Assembly: GCA_905235575.1 (NCBI GenBank)
Contig: CAJOLZ010000002.1
Span: 1 to 64,000 of the forward strand
Length of the DNA stretch: 64,000 nt
Direction: 5' to 3'
From: an uncultured Bacteroidaceae bacterium
GTDB taxonomy: Bacteria > Bacteroidota > Bacteroidia > Bacteroidales > Bacteroidaceae
Both the position numbers and the translations under genes were made by a program. Shown here piece by piece: positions 17,282-26,700 of the stretch (its first letter is position 1; each line of letters begins with the position of its first letter). Below the pieces are notes generated by a model. The model did no database searches. It was given only the letters and a program-made list of their open reading frames with translations, and was not told the DNA's origin.

Positions 17282-18097
17282 TCAGAGCACACACTGGTAA
17301 CGGAAGCAACCGCCAAAGGCTCCTTCTAATATAATAGGTGTGCGCGAGAGGGCATAGACACAACTGCCGCTGCCGCTCATCGAGGCATATATGGCTCCCT
17401 TTGCGTAGAGGGTTTCTTTGATTCGACCGATGGCCGAATGTCGTGCGAAGACGGGCTCTTCGAAGTCGTTGCAGAGCACACCTTTCCACGTCTCTACGGA
17501 GCTCTTAATAATCTGTTTTATAGACTTGTTAGGCTTCTTTATCTGAACCGATGCATAAGCTTCTTTCGTGGAGACGAAGATATCGGGCTTAATCAGTGTG
17601 AGGAACCATCCCGAGAGCGATATTTCGGCAGGCTCTATGCGGTCGCCGATGCCCTGAGCAAACATGGGCCGGTTCTCCACGAAAAACGGGCAGTCGGCCC
17701 CCAACTCGGCAATTCGCTGTCTCATTTCGTCCTTCTCCATCCCCAGTTGGAACATCTCGTTGACCAGCCGCATCATGGCCGCTGCATCGCCGCTGCCACC
17801 GCCCAGTCCGGCTCCCGACGGGATGTTTTTCTCGAGCGTGATGTCCAGTGGGGGGATGGCGAAACCGTCGCGCCGCAGCATGCCGATTACGCGCACCACC
17901 AGATTCTCTGCCATGTTGCCGGCCACGGGAATGCCCTCGGCCACCAGTGTATCCGTCTCGCCTGCAGCAGGTTCCACCGTCAGACGGTCGCACAGCGGAA
18001 CGGGGTAGAACACCGTTTCGATGTCGTGATAGCCGTCGGGGCGCACGCCCACTATGTTGAGCCCCAGATTTATTTTGCAGTTAGGATATACGGTCAT
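17282..18097 (-). CDS. ispE: 4-diphosphocytidyl-2-C-methyl-D-erythritol kinase
   Basis: A 271-residue GHMP kinase of the MEP isoprenoid pathway; it phosphorylates CDP-methylerythritol. Landmarks: YPNCKINLGLNIVGVRPDGYHDIETVF at the N-terminus, the ATP-binding IPSGAGLGGGSGDAAAMMRLVN near residues 91-112, and the C-terminal SMSGSGSCVYAL. Length fits the family (about 270-290). It has its own promoter (TAACTTTG at 18130-18123, minus strand), with a leader of about 20 bases. Confidence 0.95.
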   Translation of the reverse strand: MTVYPNCKINLGLNIVGVRPDGYHDIETVFYPVPLCDRLTVEPAAGETDTLVAEGIPVAGNMAENLVVRVIGMLRRDGFAIPPLDITLEKNIPSGAGLGGGSGDAAAMMRLVNEMFQLGMEKDEMRQRIAELGADCPFFVENRPMFAQGIGDRIEPAEISLSGWFLTLIKPDIFVSTKEAYASVQIKKPNKSIKQIIKSSVETWKGVLCNDFEEPVFARHSAIGRIKETLYAKGAIYASMSGSGSCVYALSRTPIILEGAFGGCFRYQCVL

Positions 18098-18122
18098 TCG
18101 TCCATTCGTTTCTAATGTATTG

Positions 18123-18130
18123 CAAAGTTA
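18123..18130 (-). promoter_or_regulatory. -7 box of ispE
   Basis: TAACTTTG on the minus strand, about 26 bases before the ispE start codon. Confidence 0.6.
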
Positions 18131-18267
18131 CGATTTAATGCACAGAAAAACAAGATTTCTTCCGCTTTTCTCAGCCGAACGCCCTCGCTATGTAGCCTGC
18201 TTCTTGCGACATTTTATTTTACATTTTTCTGGTGCGTTTCCTTCCTCTGAAGACAAGAATGGACTTC

Positions 18268-18328
18268 CCACTGTGTTTCGCATTCCGACGCACCACGTTG
18301 CGACGGCCATCGCACAACGGTGCGTTTT
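18268..18328. repeat. 22-base GC-rich interspersed repeat, site 3
   Basis: A leading partial unit (CCACTGTGTTTCG) and two units, ending GGTGCGTTTTT. It sits in the 680-base gap between divergent ispE and the AraC gene. I see no gene or clear promoter in the rest of that gap (18330-18777), which is AT-rich. Confidence 0.75.
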
Positions 18329-18777
18329 TCTCAGATGCGCGTTCCTTCGCCTAAATCATGGCCGAGAAGAACTTTTTATGAAAAATAGATAGATTGAGAA
18401 TCAGACAGTTAATTCTGCGCTCTTTCCAAGACTTCACTTCGTCGCAGCCAAGGTCATGCATTCTCATCGTTCATCACGTCCGTTTCCGAGACCCCTCGGT
18501 GTTGGTCGAACAGGTCAATCTTCCGTTTGTCTTACAAAATGGACGATTCCTGCTGCTTTCAGCACATCTTGAGCACCACAATTGGTGTCGAATCTTCAGT
18601 TTTATGAACATTATGAGGAGGTTCATCGACTCTTTTTCCATATAATTCGTTGAAATTCTCGTGCCGTGCATGTTTGATTTCTCTCTTAATTTGTTCTGTT
18701 TGTTCATTTTTTTGCCAAAATGTTTGTTCTGTTAGTCTGATTTTGCTAAATTCGCGTAGAAATAAATTTTTCTGCCA

Positions 18778-19719
18778 ATGAAAGAACGTAAGACTGACAT
18801 CAATCATCTCGATTTTTCCAATCTCATGGAATTGCGCGACAACCTGATCCAGCCGCCTGTGAGCTACGTCTACGATAACAGTTGTATTGTGATTCCTGAC
18901 AACGCACGTCTGGGTGTGGCCTCCACGCCGCTCAATCTGTCGAATCCCACGCGCGTGAACATATTTTTATTTGCTCTTTGTCTCGATGGCGATTGTGTCA
19001 TAGAGTGCGACCTTCAGCATTGTCACATCACCTCGGGCACGCTCTTCCTGTGCAAACCCGGTTCGGTCCTGCGGGTGGAGAGCGGCCAGACATCGTCGCT
19101 TTCGGTGCTCATGGGCGACGAGAGTTTCTTCCAGTCGCTCAGTGTCAATATCCAGAAGTTGCTGCCTCACTACGAGGCGCTCCAGAAGCTTAGCCATATC
19201 CAGCTCACGCCCGCGGAATGCGATCGCTTGAAATCCCTGCTTCGCTTCTTGGCTACGGCCATCTCCGGTGACAGGCGCCAGCTCTACTACCACGACCTCG
19301 TGCGCTCCTACGTCATGTCGTTCTCCTACGAAGTCATTTCGCTTCTCTCGCGCGGCCTCGAAGTACAACCCGTCCAGTCGGTCCCGTTCTCTCACACGCA
19401 GGTCTATGCCAATCGTTTCATCGAGCTTGTCCGTCAGAATTTCCGTACGGAGCGCAAGGTGGCAGCCTACGCCCGCATGCTCAACATCACGCCCAAATAT
19501 CTGGGCTCGCTGGTGGCTCTGCAGACAGGTTCCACCGCCACCCAGTGGATATCGGGACTAGTGATTGCCGAGGCCAAGAACCTGCTACTGAATACCGCCA
19601 TGAGCATTCAGCAGATATCCCTCGAGCTGCATTTCCCCAATCAAAGTTTCTTCGGAAAATACTTCAAGGCACACATGGGTGTCTCGCCCGGTGAGTTCCG
19701 CTATCAGTGCATGCGCTGA
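18778..19719 (+). CDS. AraC family transcriptional regulator
   Basis: 313 residues. The N-terminal ~190 residues form a cupin-like sensing region (CDLQHCHITSGTLFLCKPGSVL is a typical strand pair). The C-terminal ~100 residues are a two-helix-turn-helix AraC domain: KVAAYARMLNITPKYLGSLV near 240 and SIQQISLELHFPNQSFFGKYFKAHMGVSPGEFR near 280-310. Such proteins act as ligand-controlled activators. There is no adjacent target operon on the same strand other than the phosphate transporter 226 bases on, which has its own promoter, so the target is unknown. The stop codon abuts repeat site 4. Confidence 0.9.
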   Translation: MKERKTDINHLDFSNLMELRDNLIQPPVSYVYDNSCIVIPDNARLGVASTPLNLSNPTRVNIFLFALCLDGDCVIECDLQHCHITSGTLFLCKPGSVLRVESGQTSSLSVLMGDESFFQSLSVNIQKLLPHYEALQKLSHIQLTPAECDRLKSLLRFLATAISGDRRQLYYHDLVRSYVMSFSYEVISLLSRGLEVQPVQSVPFSHTQVYANRFIELVRQNFRTERKVAAYARMLNITPKYLGSLVALQTGSTATQWISGLVIAEAKNLLLNTAMSIQQISLELHFPNQSFFGKYFKAHMGVSPGEFRYQCMR

Positions 19720-19806
19720 ACGCACCGCAGTGTGTAGCCTGTCGCACCACGCTGCGCAAGCCATCGCACCACGTTGCGACGTCCGTCGCAGCGTGGTGCG
19801 TTTTTT
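19720..19806. repeat. 22-base GC-rich interspersed repeat, site 4
   Basis: Starts at the base after the AraC stop codon (ACGCACCGCAGTG...) and ends GGTGCGTTTTTT. About four units. Position and T-run suit a terminator for the AraC gene. Confidence 0.8.
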
Positions 19807-19810
19807 AACC

Positions 19811-19850
19811 CTATTCGGGCATTGGGATTTACGTCAGAGTAATCATTCTG
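19811..19850. repeat. Possible relic of the 186-base element
   Basis: The core GGGATTTACGTCAGAGT (19824-19840) closely matches GGATTTATGTCAGAGT at one end of the full copy at 63409-63594; flanking similarity is weak. Only the end seems present. Confidence 0.4.
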
Positions 19851-19880
19851 TTTTTTGTAACCATTTTGTAATGCCTGTCC

Positions 19881-19912
19881 TTTGTGGACTTCACGGAAAA
19901 AACGTATCTTTG
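19881..19912 (+). promoter_or_regulatory. Promoter of the Na/phosphate cotransporter gene
   Basis: TTTG at 19881-19884, 20 bases, TATCTTTG at 19905-19912. Consensus-quality Bacteroidetes promoter with a leader of about 30 bases. Confidence 0.8.
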
Positions 19913-19945
19913 CACAGTAATAAAAACATAAAACGCTAAAATACG

Positions 19946-21625
19946 ATGGCTGATTATCTTATGCCCCTGTTCAAGTTGTTAGGGTCGCTGGCACTGCTGA
20001 TATACGGAATGAAGACGATGAGCGACTCGTTGCAGAAGATGACGGGCTCGCACTTGCGCCACGTTCTGGGTGCCATGACGGCCCACAGGTTGACAGGTGT
20101 GCTGACGGGAATGGTGGTGACGGTGGCTGTGCAGTCGAGTGCAGCCACGACGGTTATGACAGTGTCGTTTGTAAATGCCGGTCTGCTGACCCTCTGTCAG
20201 GCCATCTCGGTAATCATGGGAGCGAACATCGGTACTACACTCACGGCCTGGATTATGTCGGCAGGCTTCTCGTTCAGCATGACCGATTTCGTGTGGCCCG
20301 TCTTCGTACTCGCCATCTATTTCTTGTATTCGCGTCGCAAGGAGAACGTGGCAGGCCTGCTCTTCGGTGCCGCCTTCATCTTCTTTGCGCTGGGGACACT
20401 GTCGGCCTCGGGGCGCGAGATGGACTTGGCTAACAACGAGTCGGTGGTGCGCTTCTTTGCTTCGTTCGATTCGGGAAGCTATTCCACACTTTTCATATTC
20501 CTGCTCATAGGTACGGTGCTGACGTGCATGGTGCAGTCTTCGGCAGCCCTCATGGCCCTGACGATGGTTCTCTGTACCAGCGGTGTATTGCCTATCTATC
20601 AGGGTATTGCGCTCGTCCTCGGCGAAAACATCGGCACCACACTCACGGCCAACCTGGCAGCGCTCTCCAGCAATGTGCAGGCCCGTCGTGCTGCGCTTGC
20701 TCATCTTTTCTTCAACACTTTCGGCGTGGCATGGATGCTCTGCGTCTTCTATCCTTTTGTCGATACCTTATGCCATTTTCTCGGCATCACTGCAGCCGAG
20801 GCTGCCGAGACACCCGAGCGTCTCAGTTTTGTGCTTGCCGCCTTCCACACCTCGTTCAACCTCATCAATACTTGTGTCCTCATTTGGTTCGTGCCTCAGA
20901 TAGCAGCCCTCTGCGGATGGGTGATTCGCGAACCGAAGACTGAGACTTCCGAGCCGCAGGGCCTGAAATACATACAGCGCGGTCTGATTTCCACGCCCGA
21001 AATTGCTCTCATGCAGGCCCAGCAAGAGGTGGCACTCTTCGGAACTCGCATGACCCGAATGTTCGGCATGGACGTCGAACTGCTGAAGAGCGAGGACGAG
21101 AAAGAACGCGAAAAGTTGAAGGAGCGCCTCGAGAAATATGAGAACATTGCCGACAACATGGAGACCGAAATTGCCCAGTTCCTGGACGAAACAGGAGCCG
21201 AACACCTGAGCGACGAGTCGAAGATGAAACTGAGATGCATGCTGCGTCAGGTCGGCGAACTGGAAAGCGTTGGCGACAGTTGCTACAAGCTATGCCGCAT
21301 CATGACGCGCTACTTTGACACCGAATCGAACTTCAACGACACCCAGCAGCAGACGCTGGCCGAAGTGACCGATGCCGTATCGCAGATGCTGCTGAGAACA
21401 CAGGAGGTGCTCGACAGAAACATCAACGACCAGACCATCTCGCAGATCATGCAGCTGGAGAACCTGCTCAATGCAAAGCGCGACCGCGCAAAGAAACAGA
21501 ACATGGAAGACGTGAACGAACGTCTCTACGACTACGCGCTGGGCACCCTCTACGTGGACTTCGTAAACGAGTGCGAACGCATCGGAGACTATCTCGTCAA
21601 CGTGGTCGAAGCAAGGTTCAGATAA
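19946..21625 (+). CDS. Na/Pi cotransporter family protein with PhoU-like tail
   Basis: 559 residues. Two inverted Na/Pi-II repeats with the QSSA signature: QSSAATTVMTVSFVNAGLL near residue 55 and QSSAALMALTMVLC near 197, each followed by a GANIGTTLTA or GENIGTTLTA loop. About eight to ten membrane spans lie in residues 1-320. The last ~200 residues are a cytoplasmic, charged, helical PhoU-like domain. It likely imports phosphate with sodium. A response regulator and histidine kinase follow after 36 bases on the same strand, suggesting shared control by phosphate. Confidence 0.92.
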   Translation: MADYLMPLFKLLGSLALLIYGMKTMSDSLQKMTGSHLRHVLGAMTAHRLTGVLTGMVVTVAVQSSAATTVMTVSFVNAGLLTLCQAISVIMGANIGTTLTAWIMSAGFSFSMTDFVWPVFVLAIYFLYSRRKENVAGLLFGAAFIFFALGTLSASGREMDLANNESVVRFFASFDSGSYSTLFIFLLIGTVLTCMVQSSAALMALTMVLCTSGVLPIYQGIALVLGENIGTTLTANLAALSSNVQARRAALAHLFFNTFGVAWMLCVFYPFVDTLCHFLGITAAEAAETPERLSFVLAAFHTSFNLINTCVLIWFVPQIAALCGWVIREPKTETSEPQGLKYIQRGLISTPEIALMQAQQEVALFGTRMTRMFGMDVELLKSEDEKEREKLKERLEKYENIADNMETEIAQFLDETGAEHLSDESKMKLRCMLRQVGELESVGDSCYKLCRIMTRYFDTESNFNDTQQQTLAEVTDAVSQMLLRTQEVLDRNINDQTISQIMQLENLLNAKRDRAKKQNMEDVNERLYDYALGTLYVDFVNECERIGDYLVNVVEARFR

Positions 21626-21661
21626 GCCTTCGTCAGCCATTCTAACTTCCTCTGAGACTCC

Positions 21662-22333
21662 GTGACAAACATACTCATCATAGACGACGAGCCGGACATC
21701 TGCGACATTCTCCGCTTCAATCTCGAAGCGAGCGGCTTCTCCACGTCGGTGGCACACAGCGCCGAGAGCGCCCTGCAGCAGTCTCCGCAGCAGTTCGACT
21801 TGCTCCTCCTCGATGTCATGATGCCCGGCATGTCAGGTTTCCGACTGGCAGAACACCTCCGCAGCCAAGGCATTACGGTGCCCATCATCTTCCTCACAGC
21901 GCGCGACGGCGAGCAAGACACCCTGCGCGGATTCCACATCGGAGCCGATGACTACATCGCCAAACCCTTTTCCGTTCGCGAAGTCGTCGCCCGCGTAAAA
22001 GCCGTCCTCAGCCGCACGAAAGGTAGCCTGCCCGCATCGCCATCCGTCGTTCGCTACGGCACGCTCGCCATCAACCTCGCAGACAAGACAGCCTCGGCCG
22101 ACGGTGCCGACCTCGCGCTTACCCGTACCGAGTTCGAACTGCTTCACTTCCTTCTCGTCCGTTCGGGGCAAGTCTTCACCCGTCAGCAGCTGCTCCGTCA
22201 GGTGTGGCCCCCCGACGTCGTCGTCAGCGAGCGCACCGTTGACGTCAACATCACCCGTCTGCGCAAGAAGTTAGGACCCTTGGGCGCACATCTCATCTCG
22301 CGCCAAGGCTACGGATACATGTTTCGACCATGA
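21662..22333 (+). CDS. OmpR/PhoB family response regulator
   Basis: 223 residues, GTG start. Receiver domain (1-120): acidic pocket IIDDEPD near residues 5-10, phosphoacceptor Asp in LLLLDVMMPG near 51, Thr in IIFLTARD near 79 and Lys in YIAKPFS near 101. The C-terminal winged helix (130-223) shows TRTEFELLHFLL and VVSERTVDVNITRLRKKLG. It controls transcription after phosphorylation by the next gene's kinase, which overlaps it by four bases. Its place behind a phosphate transporter suggests a PhoB-like role, not proven. Confidence 0.93.
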   Translation: MTNILIIDDEPDICDILRFNLEASGFSTSVAHSAESALQQSPQQFDLLLLDVMMPGMSGFRLAEHLRSQGITVPIIFLTARDGEQDTLRGFHIGADDYIAKPFSVREVVARVKAVLSRTKGSLPASPSVVRYGTLAINLADKTASADGADLALTRTEFELLHFLLVRSGQVFTRQQLLRQVWPPDVVVSERTVDVNITRLRKKLGPLGAHLISRQGYGYMFRP

Positions 22334-23253
22334 AAAGACTCTCCGAAGGAAACAAAATGTTTCTCAGCGTCATGGCCATCTTCCTCGTCTATGCCACGAT
22401 TTTTATCATCTTCGAGGATTATGACCGCCACGTCATCCAGCCCCTCACCTCCCAGACCGACTGGCACCTGCTGGGCTTCTCGCTCCTCGTCATGCTCCTG
22501 CTCGCCTTTCTCCTGCACCGCTATGCCCACCGCATGGACCGACGCATCGACCGCGAACAGGCACAGCGCGAGAACGAGATGCGGCGCCAGCTCACTCAGA
22601 ACATAGCTCACGAACTGAAGACCCCCGTGGCAGGCATCCTAGGCTTCACCGAGACCATGCTCGACAATCCGCAGATGTCGCCCCAGATGCAGCGTGACTT
22701 CCTCAACCGCAGCCACCAGCAGGCCCGTCGGCTCGCCTCGCTGCTGCAAGACCTCTCCACCCTCAACCGCATAGACTATGCACCGGACATCATCGAGAAA
22801 AAGCCCGTCGACCTGACGCAGGTCATAGACGAGACAGCCCGAGAGGTGCAGCACCAACTTGCGCAGCGGCAGATGAACGTATCCCTGCAACTGCCGCCAC
22901 GAATGATGACCGTCGGCAACGAAGAACTGCTATACAGTGCGCTGCGCAATCTCTTCGACAACGCCATCAATTATGCAGGGGCAGGGACGCAGGTCACCGT
23001 GTCGGCACGCCGAAAGGGGCGCCACTGGCACATCACCTTCCGCGACAACGGTGTCGGAGTGGCACCCGAACACCTCGGGCGGCTTTTCGAGCGCTTCTAC
23101 CGCGTGGACAAGGGACGGAGCCGACAGATGGGAGGTACCGGTCTGGGCCTCGCCATCGTGAAGAACACCATACAGTTGCATGGCGGAACCATCGAGGCGC
23201 GTCAGGCTAACGGTGGCGGTCTGCAATTCCTCTTTACGTTGCCTGTGGAATAA
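22330..23253 (+). CDS. Sensor histidine kinase
   Basis: 307 residues. Two membrane helices (about 10-30 and 46-63) enclose a loop of only about 15 residues, too short for a periplasmic sensor domain, so the signal may be sensed in the membrane or through a partner. HisKA H-box NIAHELKTPVAGILGF near residue 95 and HATPase boxes N (LRNLFDNAINYAG), G1 (FRDNGVGVAPEHL), F (FERFYRVDKGRSR) and G2 (GGTGLGLAIVKN) are all intact. Partner of the preceding response regulator. A short-loop kinase beside a phosphate transporter recalls PhoR-type sensing. The TAA abuts repeat site 5. Confidence 0.93.
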   Translation: MKRLSEGNKMFLSVMAIFLVYATIFIIFEDYDRHVIQPLTSQTDWHLLGFSLLVMLLLAFLLHRYAHRMDRRIDREQAQRENEMRRQLTQNIAHELKTPVAGILGFTETMLDNPQMSPQMQRDFLNRSHQQARRLASLLQDLSTLNRIDYAPDIIEKKPVDLTQVIDETAREVQHQLAQRQMNVSLQLPPRMMTVGNEELLYSALRNLFDNAINYAGAGTQVTVSARRKGRHWHITFRDNGVGVAPEHLGRLFERFYRVDKGRSRQMGGTGLGLAIVKNTIQLHGGTIEARQANGGGLQFLFTLPVE

Positions 23254-23332
23254 GCACCGTGGTCCGACGCCCGTCGCACCGTGGTGCGCAGGCTGTCGCA
23301 GCGTGGTGCGTCAAGCGTCGCAGCGTGGTGGT
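23254..23332. repeat. 22-base GC-rich interspersed repeat, site 5
   Basis: Begins directly after the kinase TAA (GCACCGTGGTCCGACG...) and contains about four units in the GTGGTGCG orientation. No T-run at its right end. The following 130 bases up to the next promoter show nothing recognisable. Confidence 0.75.
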
Positions 23333-23470
23333 GTGAGAAATCCTCTTCCTTGGTACGTCGGGGGAGCGGGGTGGCTCACTCCGTCGTAATCGGTTGTGCT
23401 CGTCTGCATCCCCTTGCCAGCCTCGTTCTGCTAGCCGTGTTATAATCGGGTTAAAAAAGATGCAATTTTC

Positions 23471-23501
23471 TTTGTCCTGCTATCGTTTTTTCGTATTTTT
23501 G
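23471..23501 (+). promoter_or_regulatory. Promoter of the POT transporter gene
   Basis: TTTG at 23471-23474, 19 bases, TATTTTTG at 23494-23501; leader about 30 bases. Confidence 0.75.
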
Positions 23502-23534
23502 CGTGACAATTTGTAATCTTAAACTAAAAAATCT

Positions 23535-25085
23535 ATGTTCGAAGGACAACCTAAAGGGCTATATGCCCTCTCTCTTGCCAACACTGGCGAACGCTTTGGC
23601 TACTACACAATGTTGGCCATCTTTACGCTTTTCATGCAGGCAAAGTTCGGATGGACCGAGGCGCAGGCTGGTCAGGTCTATGCCATCTTCCTTGCAGTGG
23701 TTTATTTTGCTCCGCTCTTTGGCGGTATGCTGGCCGACAAGATTGGCTATGGCCGCTGTGTGAAGATTGGCATGGCTACGATGTTCCTGGGCTATTTGGG
23801 CCTGGCAATTCCCACGGCTCCCGATATGGTTGGCAAGCTGTCGATGTTTGCCGGTCTGGCCTGTGTGTCGCTCGGTACGGGCCTCTTCAAGGGCAACCTG
23901 CAGGTACTGGTGGGCAATCTTTATGACGACCCGAAGTATTCGTCGCGGCGCGATTCGGCTTTCAGCCTTTTCTATATGGCCATTAACATCGGTGCCATGT
24001 TTGCCCCCTCGATGGCAAAATGGATTACCAACCAGTATCTCTCGAACTACGGTTTCGTGTATGATGCTGCTAACCAAGACCCGCAATATCTGGAGGCACT
24101 CTATGGCGCATACGGCTTGTGCTTCGGCGTGGCCTGCGTTTCGCTCATCATTTCGGCCATCATCTATTTTGCTTGCCGCAACTGGTTCCGTCATGCTGAC
24201 ATGACGGCGCGTCAGGCCAAGGTTGCCGAAACGAATGTGCAGGAACTGACTCCCAAGCAGACGCGCGACCGCATCGTTGCCCTGCTGCTCGTCTTTGCCG
24301 TGGTCATCTTCTTCTGGATGGCTTTCCACCAGAACGGCTCGGCGCTGACATTCTTCGCCAAGAAGTACACGAACCTGACGGTAAGCGGCCCGATGCGCAT
24401 CGGCTTCAACATCTTCAGCCTGGCGCTCATCGCTGCGTCTGTCTATACGGGCTTCGGCACATTCCAGTCGAAAAAGCACAAGACGCGCATCTATTGCGGA
24501 CTCGCCACGCTTCTGCTCTGGTGCGGTGCCATTGCGCTCTACCTCGGCATGGCAAACCCGACGATGGCTCAGCCTTCAGACTTCCAGCAGTTCAATCCTT
24601 TCTTCGTCGTAGCTCTCACGCCTTTCAGCATGGCGTTCTTCGGTGCTCTGGCTAACAAGGGTAAGGAGGTAAGTGCACCGGCGCGCATTGCATGGGGTAT
24701 GTTTGTGGCTGCGCTGGGCTTCGGTGTCATCACGATGGCGTCGTCGAACTTGATTTCGCCGATGGACCTGGGTGACAGTACGCAGAGCATCCTCTCGCCG
24801 GGATGGCTCATCTCGACCTATTTCACGCTGACGCTTGCCGAGTTGCTGCTCTCACCGATGGGCATTTCGTTCGTCTCGAAGGTGGCACCTCCTAAGTATA
24901 AGGGTCTGATGATGGGCGGTTGGTTTGTCTCGACAGCTATCGGCAACTATCTGAGCTCTATTCCCTCGATGCTTTGGGACCGCATCCCCCTGATGTATAA
25001 CTGGGGCATCTTGATTGCGCTATGCCTCATCAGTGCCATCGTGATGTTTGCTCTTCTGAAGAAGCTGAAGGCCATGACGGCCTGA
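23535..25085 (+). CDS. POT/PTR family peptide MFS transporter
   Basis: 516 residues with about 12-14 membrane helices. The N-terminus carries the proton-coupled oligopeptide transporter signature around ANTGERFGYYTM (the E-R-F part of ExxERFxYY) and the MFS loop GGMLADKIGYGR near residue 70. A second POT hallmark region FFWMAFHQNGSALTFFAKKYTN lies near 255. It probably takes up di- or tripeptides with protons across the inner membrane. Followed after 13 bases by an NhaC-type antiporter, so the two are likely co-transcribed. Substrate range is inferred from the family only. Confidence 0.9.
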   Translation: MFEGQPKGLYALSLANTGERFGYYTMLAIFTLFMQAKFGWTEAQAGQVYAIFLAVVYFAPLFGGMLADKIGYGRCVKIGMATMFLGYLGLAIPTAPDMVGKLSMFAGLACVSLGTGLFKGNLQVLVGNLYDDPKYSSRRDSAFSLFYMAINIGAMFAPSMAKWITNQYLSNYGFVYDAANQDPQYLEALYGAYGLCFGVACVSLIISAIIYFACRNWFRHADMTARQAKVAETNVQELTPKQTRDRIVALLLVFAVVIFFWMAFHQNGSALTFFAKKYTNLTVSGPMRIGFNIFSLALIAASVYTGFGTFQSKKHKTRIYCGLATLLLWCGAIALYLGMANPTMAQPSDFQQFNPFFVVALTPFSMAFFGALANKGKEVSAPARIAWGMFVAALGFGVITMASSNLISPMDLGDSTQSILSPGWLISTYFTLTLAELLLSPMGISFVSKVAPPKYKGLMMGGWFVSTAIGNYLSSIPSMLWDRIPLMYNWGILIALCLISAIVMFALLKKLKAMTA

Positions 25086-25098
25086 TACATCCTTACCG

Positions 25099-26520
25099 AT
25101 GAAACGTCCCTCACTATGGATAGCATGTGTGCCACTGGTATTTCTGGTGGCACTCATTGCTTGTGTGGTGGGTGTCTTCGGTGACGAGACGCTCTCGGGC
25201 GCCAGTCAGATCTCACTCTTGTCGGCAACCGCCGTCTGCCTCATGCTCGGCCTGGCCTGCTGCAAACTCAGTTGGGCGGATTTCGAACAAGTGGTGCGCA
25301 GCAGGGTAGGGGACGTCTCCGTTGCCCTGCTCATCCTGTTGCTCATCGGCGGACTGGCGGGTTCGTGGATGGTGGGCGGCATCGTCCCTACCTTTATATA
25401 TTATGGTATGGAGCTGGTCAGTCCGAAATGGTTCCTTGTCACTTCGTGTGTCATCTGTGCCATCGTCAGTGTTATGACGGGCTCGTCATGGACCACCATT
25501 GCCACCATCGGTGTTGTGCTGATGGGCATCGGCACTGCATTGGGACTGCATGTCGGGTGGACGGCAGGTGCCATTATCAGCGGTGCCTATTTCGGAGATA
25601 AAGTCTCGCCGCTCAGCGATACTACAGTGTTGGCCAGCAGTGTCGTGGGTACACCGCTCTTCACTCACATCCGCTACATGATGTTTACCACAGTACCCAC
25701 GTTTACCATCACGCTGCTTATCTTCACTTTCAAAGGCTTTGGCATGGACGAGGCCGACATGTCGCAGGTGCTCGAAGTGCAGCACGCACTCTCATCGACC
25801 TTCTGCATCTCGCCTTGGTTCTTCATCGTTCCGTTGTTGACGCTTGCGATGATAATGCGCCGGATGCCATCCGTGGCAGTGCTTTTCTTCTCAGTTCTGA
25901 TGGGTTGTGCGGCAATGCTCATTGCACAAGGCCATCTGTTGGACCAGATTGCCGACGATGCCTCGCTTGTCGAACGTCGTTTCCGCGCCGTGTTGATTGC
26001 CATTTACGGTAGTACGAATCTGCATACGGGTTCCGATGTCCTGGACGATTTGGTCTCCACCAGCGGCATGGCTGGCATGATGGACACCATTTGGCTGATT
26101 ATCTGTGCTACCATCTTCGGCGCTGCCATGACGGCTACGGGCATGATTGAAACCATTGTCTATCACATGCAACGTCTGGTGCGCGGCACCGTCTCGCTGG
26201 TCGCTTCCACTGCCTTCACGGGTATTTTCCTCAACATCACCTGCGCCGACCAGTTCCTGAGCATCATTCTTTCCAGCCACATGTTCCAGAAAATGTATCA
26301 GGAGGGCGGTTATGAGTCGCGCCTCGAAAGCCGCACCGTGGAGGACAGCGCCACCGTCACCAGCGTGCTTATTCCGTGGAATACGTGTGGCATGACGCAG
26401 AGCCGCGTGCTCGGTGTCTCCACTTTTCTCTATGCACCTTACTGCATTTTCTGTTATCTCAGCCCTCTGATGAGCATTTTGATGGCTGCCATCGGCTTCC
26501 ACATTTACAGGAAAGAATAA
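25099..26520 (+). CDS. nhaC: NhaC family Na+/H+ antiporter
   Basis: 473 residues, about 11-12 membrane helices, IT-superfamily antiporter. Characteristic stretches are MTGSSWTTIATIGVVLMGIG near residues 130-149, SGAYFGDKVSPLSDTTVLAS near 165-185 and AFTGIFLNITCADQFLSIIL near 372-391. It would exchange sodium for protons and could recycle ions used by transporters. It sits 13 bases behind the POT gene without a promoter of its own. NhaC-like proteins also include malate/lactate antiporters, so the substrate is less certain than the family. Confidence 0.88.
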   Translation: MKRPSLWIACVPLVFLVALIACVVGVFGDETLSGASQISLLSATAVCLMLGLACCKLSWADFEQVVRSRVGDVSVALLILLLIGGLAGSWMVGGIVPTFIYYGMELVSPKWFLVTSCVICAIVSVMTGSSWTTIATIGVVLMGIGTALGLHVGWTAGAIISGAYFGDKVSPLSDTTVLASSVVGTPLFTHIRYMMFTTVPTFTITLLIFTFKGFGMDEADMSQVLEVQHALSSTFCISPWFFIVPLLTLAMIMRRMPSVAVLFFSVLMGCAAMLIAQGHLLDQIADDASLVERRFRAVLIAIYGSTNLHTGSDVLDDLVSTSGMAGMMDTIWLIICATIFGAAMTATGMIETIVYHMQRLVRGTVSLVASTAFTGIFLNITCADQFLSIILSSHMFQKMYQEGGYESRLESRTVEDSATVTSVLIPWNTCGMTQSRVLGVSTFLYAPYCIFCYLSPLMSILMAAIGFHIYRKE

Positions 26521-26616
26521 AATTACCGCAGAGGTAGCTCTGGAAGCTTGTGTGGTAGAACTTTATCACTATTTTACTTTTTATTTCGAGATTTATTTTC
26601 TAAGATTCTCGAAATG

Positions 26617-26649
26617 TTTGGACGATGCTGCTAAATCGCCGTACCTTTG
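26617..26649 (+). promoter_or_regulatory. Promoter of metY
   Basis: TTTG at 26617-26620, 21 bases, TACCTTTG at 26642-26649. The leader of about 45 bases is too short for a SAM riboswitch. Confidence 0.75.
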
Positions 26650-26700
26650 CAGTGCGAACGATACGAAAAATAATGTTTAACTCTTAAAATAATAAAAGGT

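Noticed and set aside
26520..26700. SAM riboswitch ahead of metY
   Set aside because: The promoter at 26617-26649 leaves a leader of only about 45 bases with no riboswitch structure.
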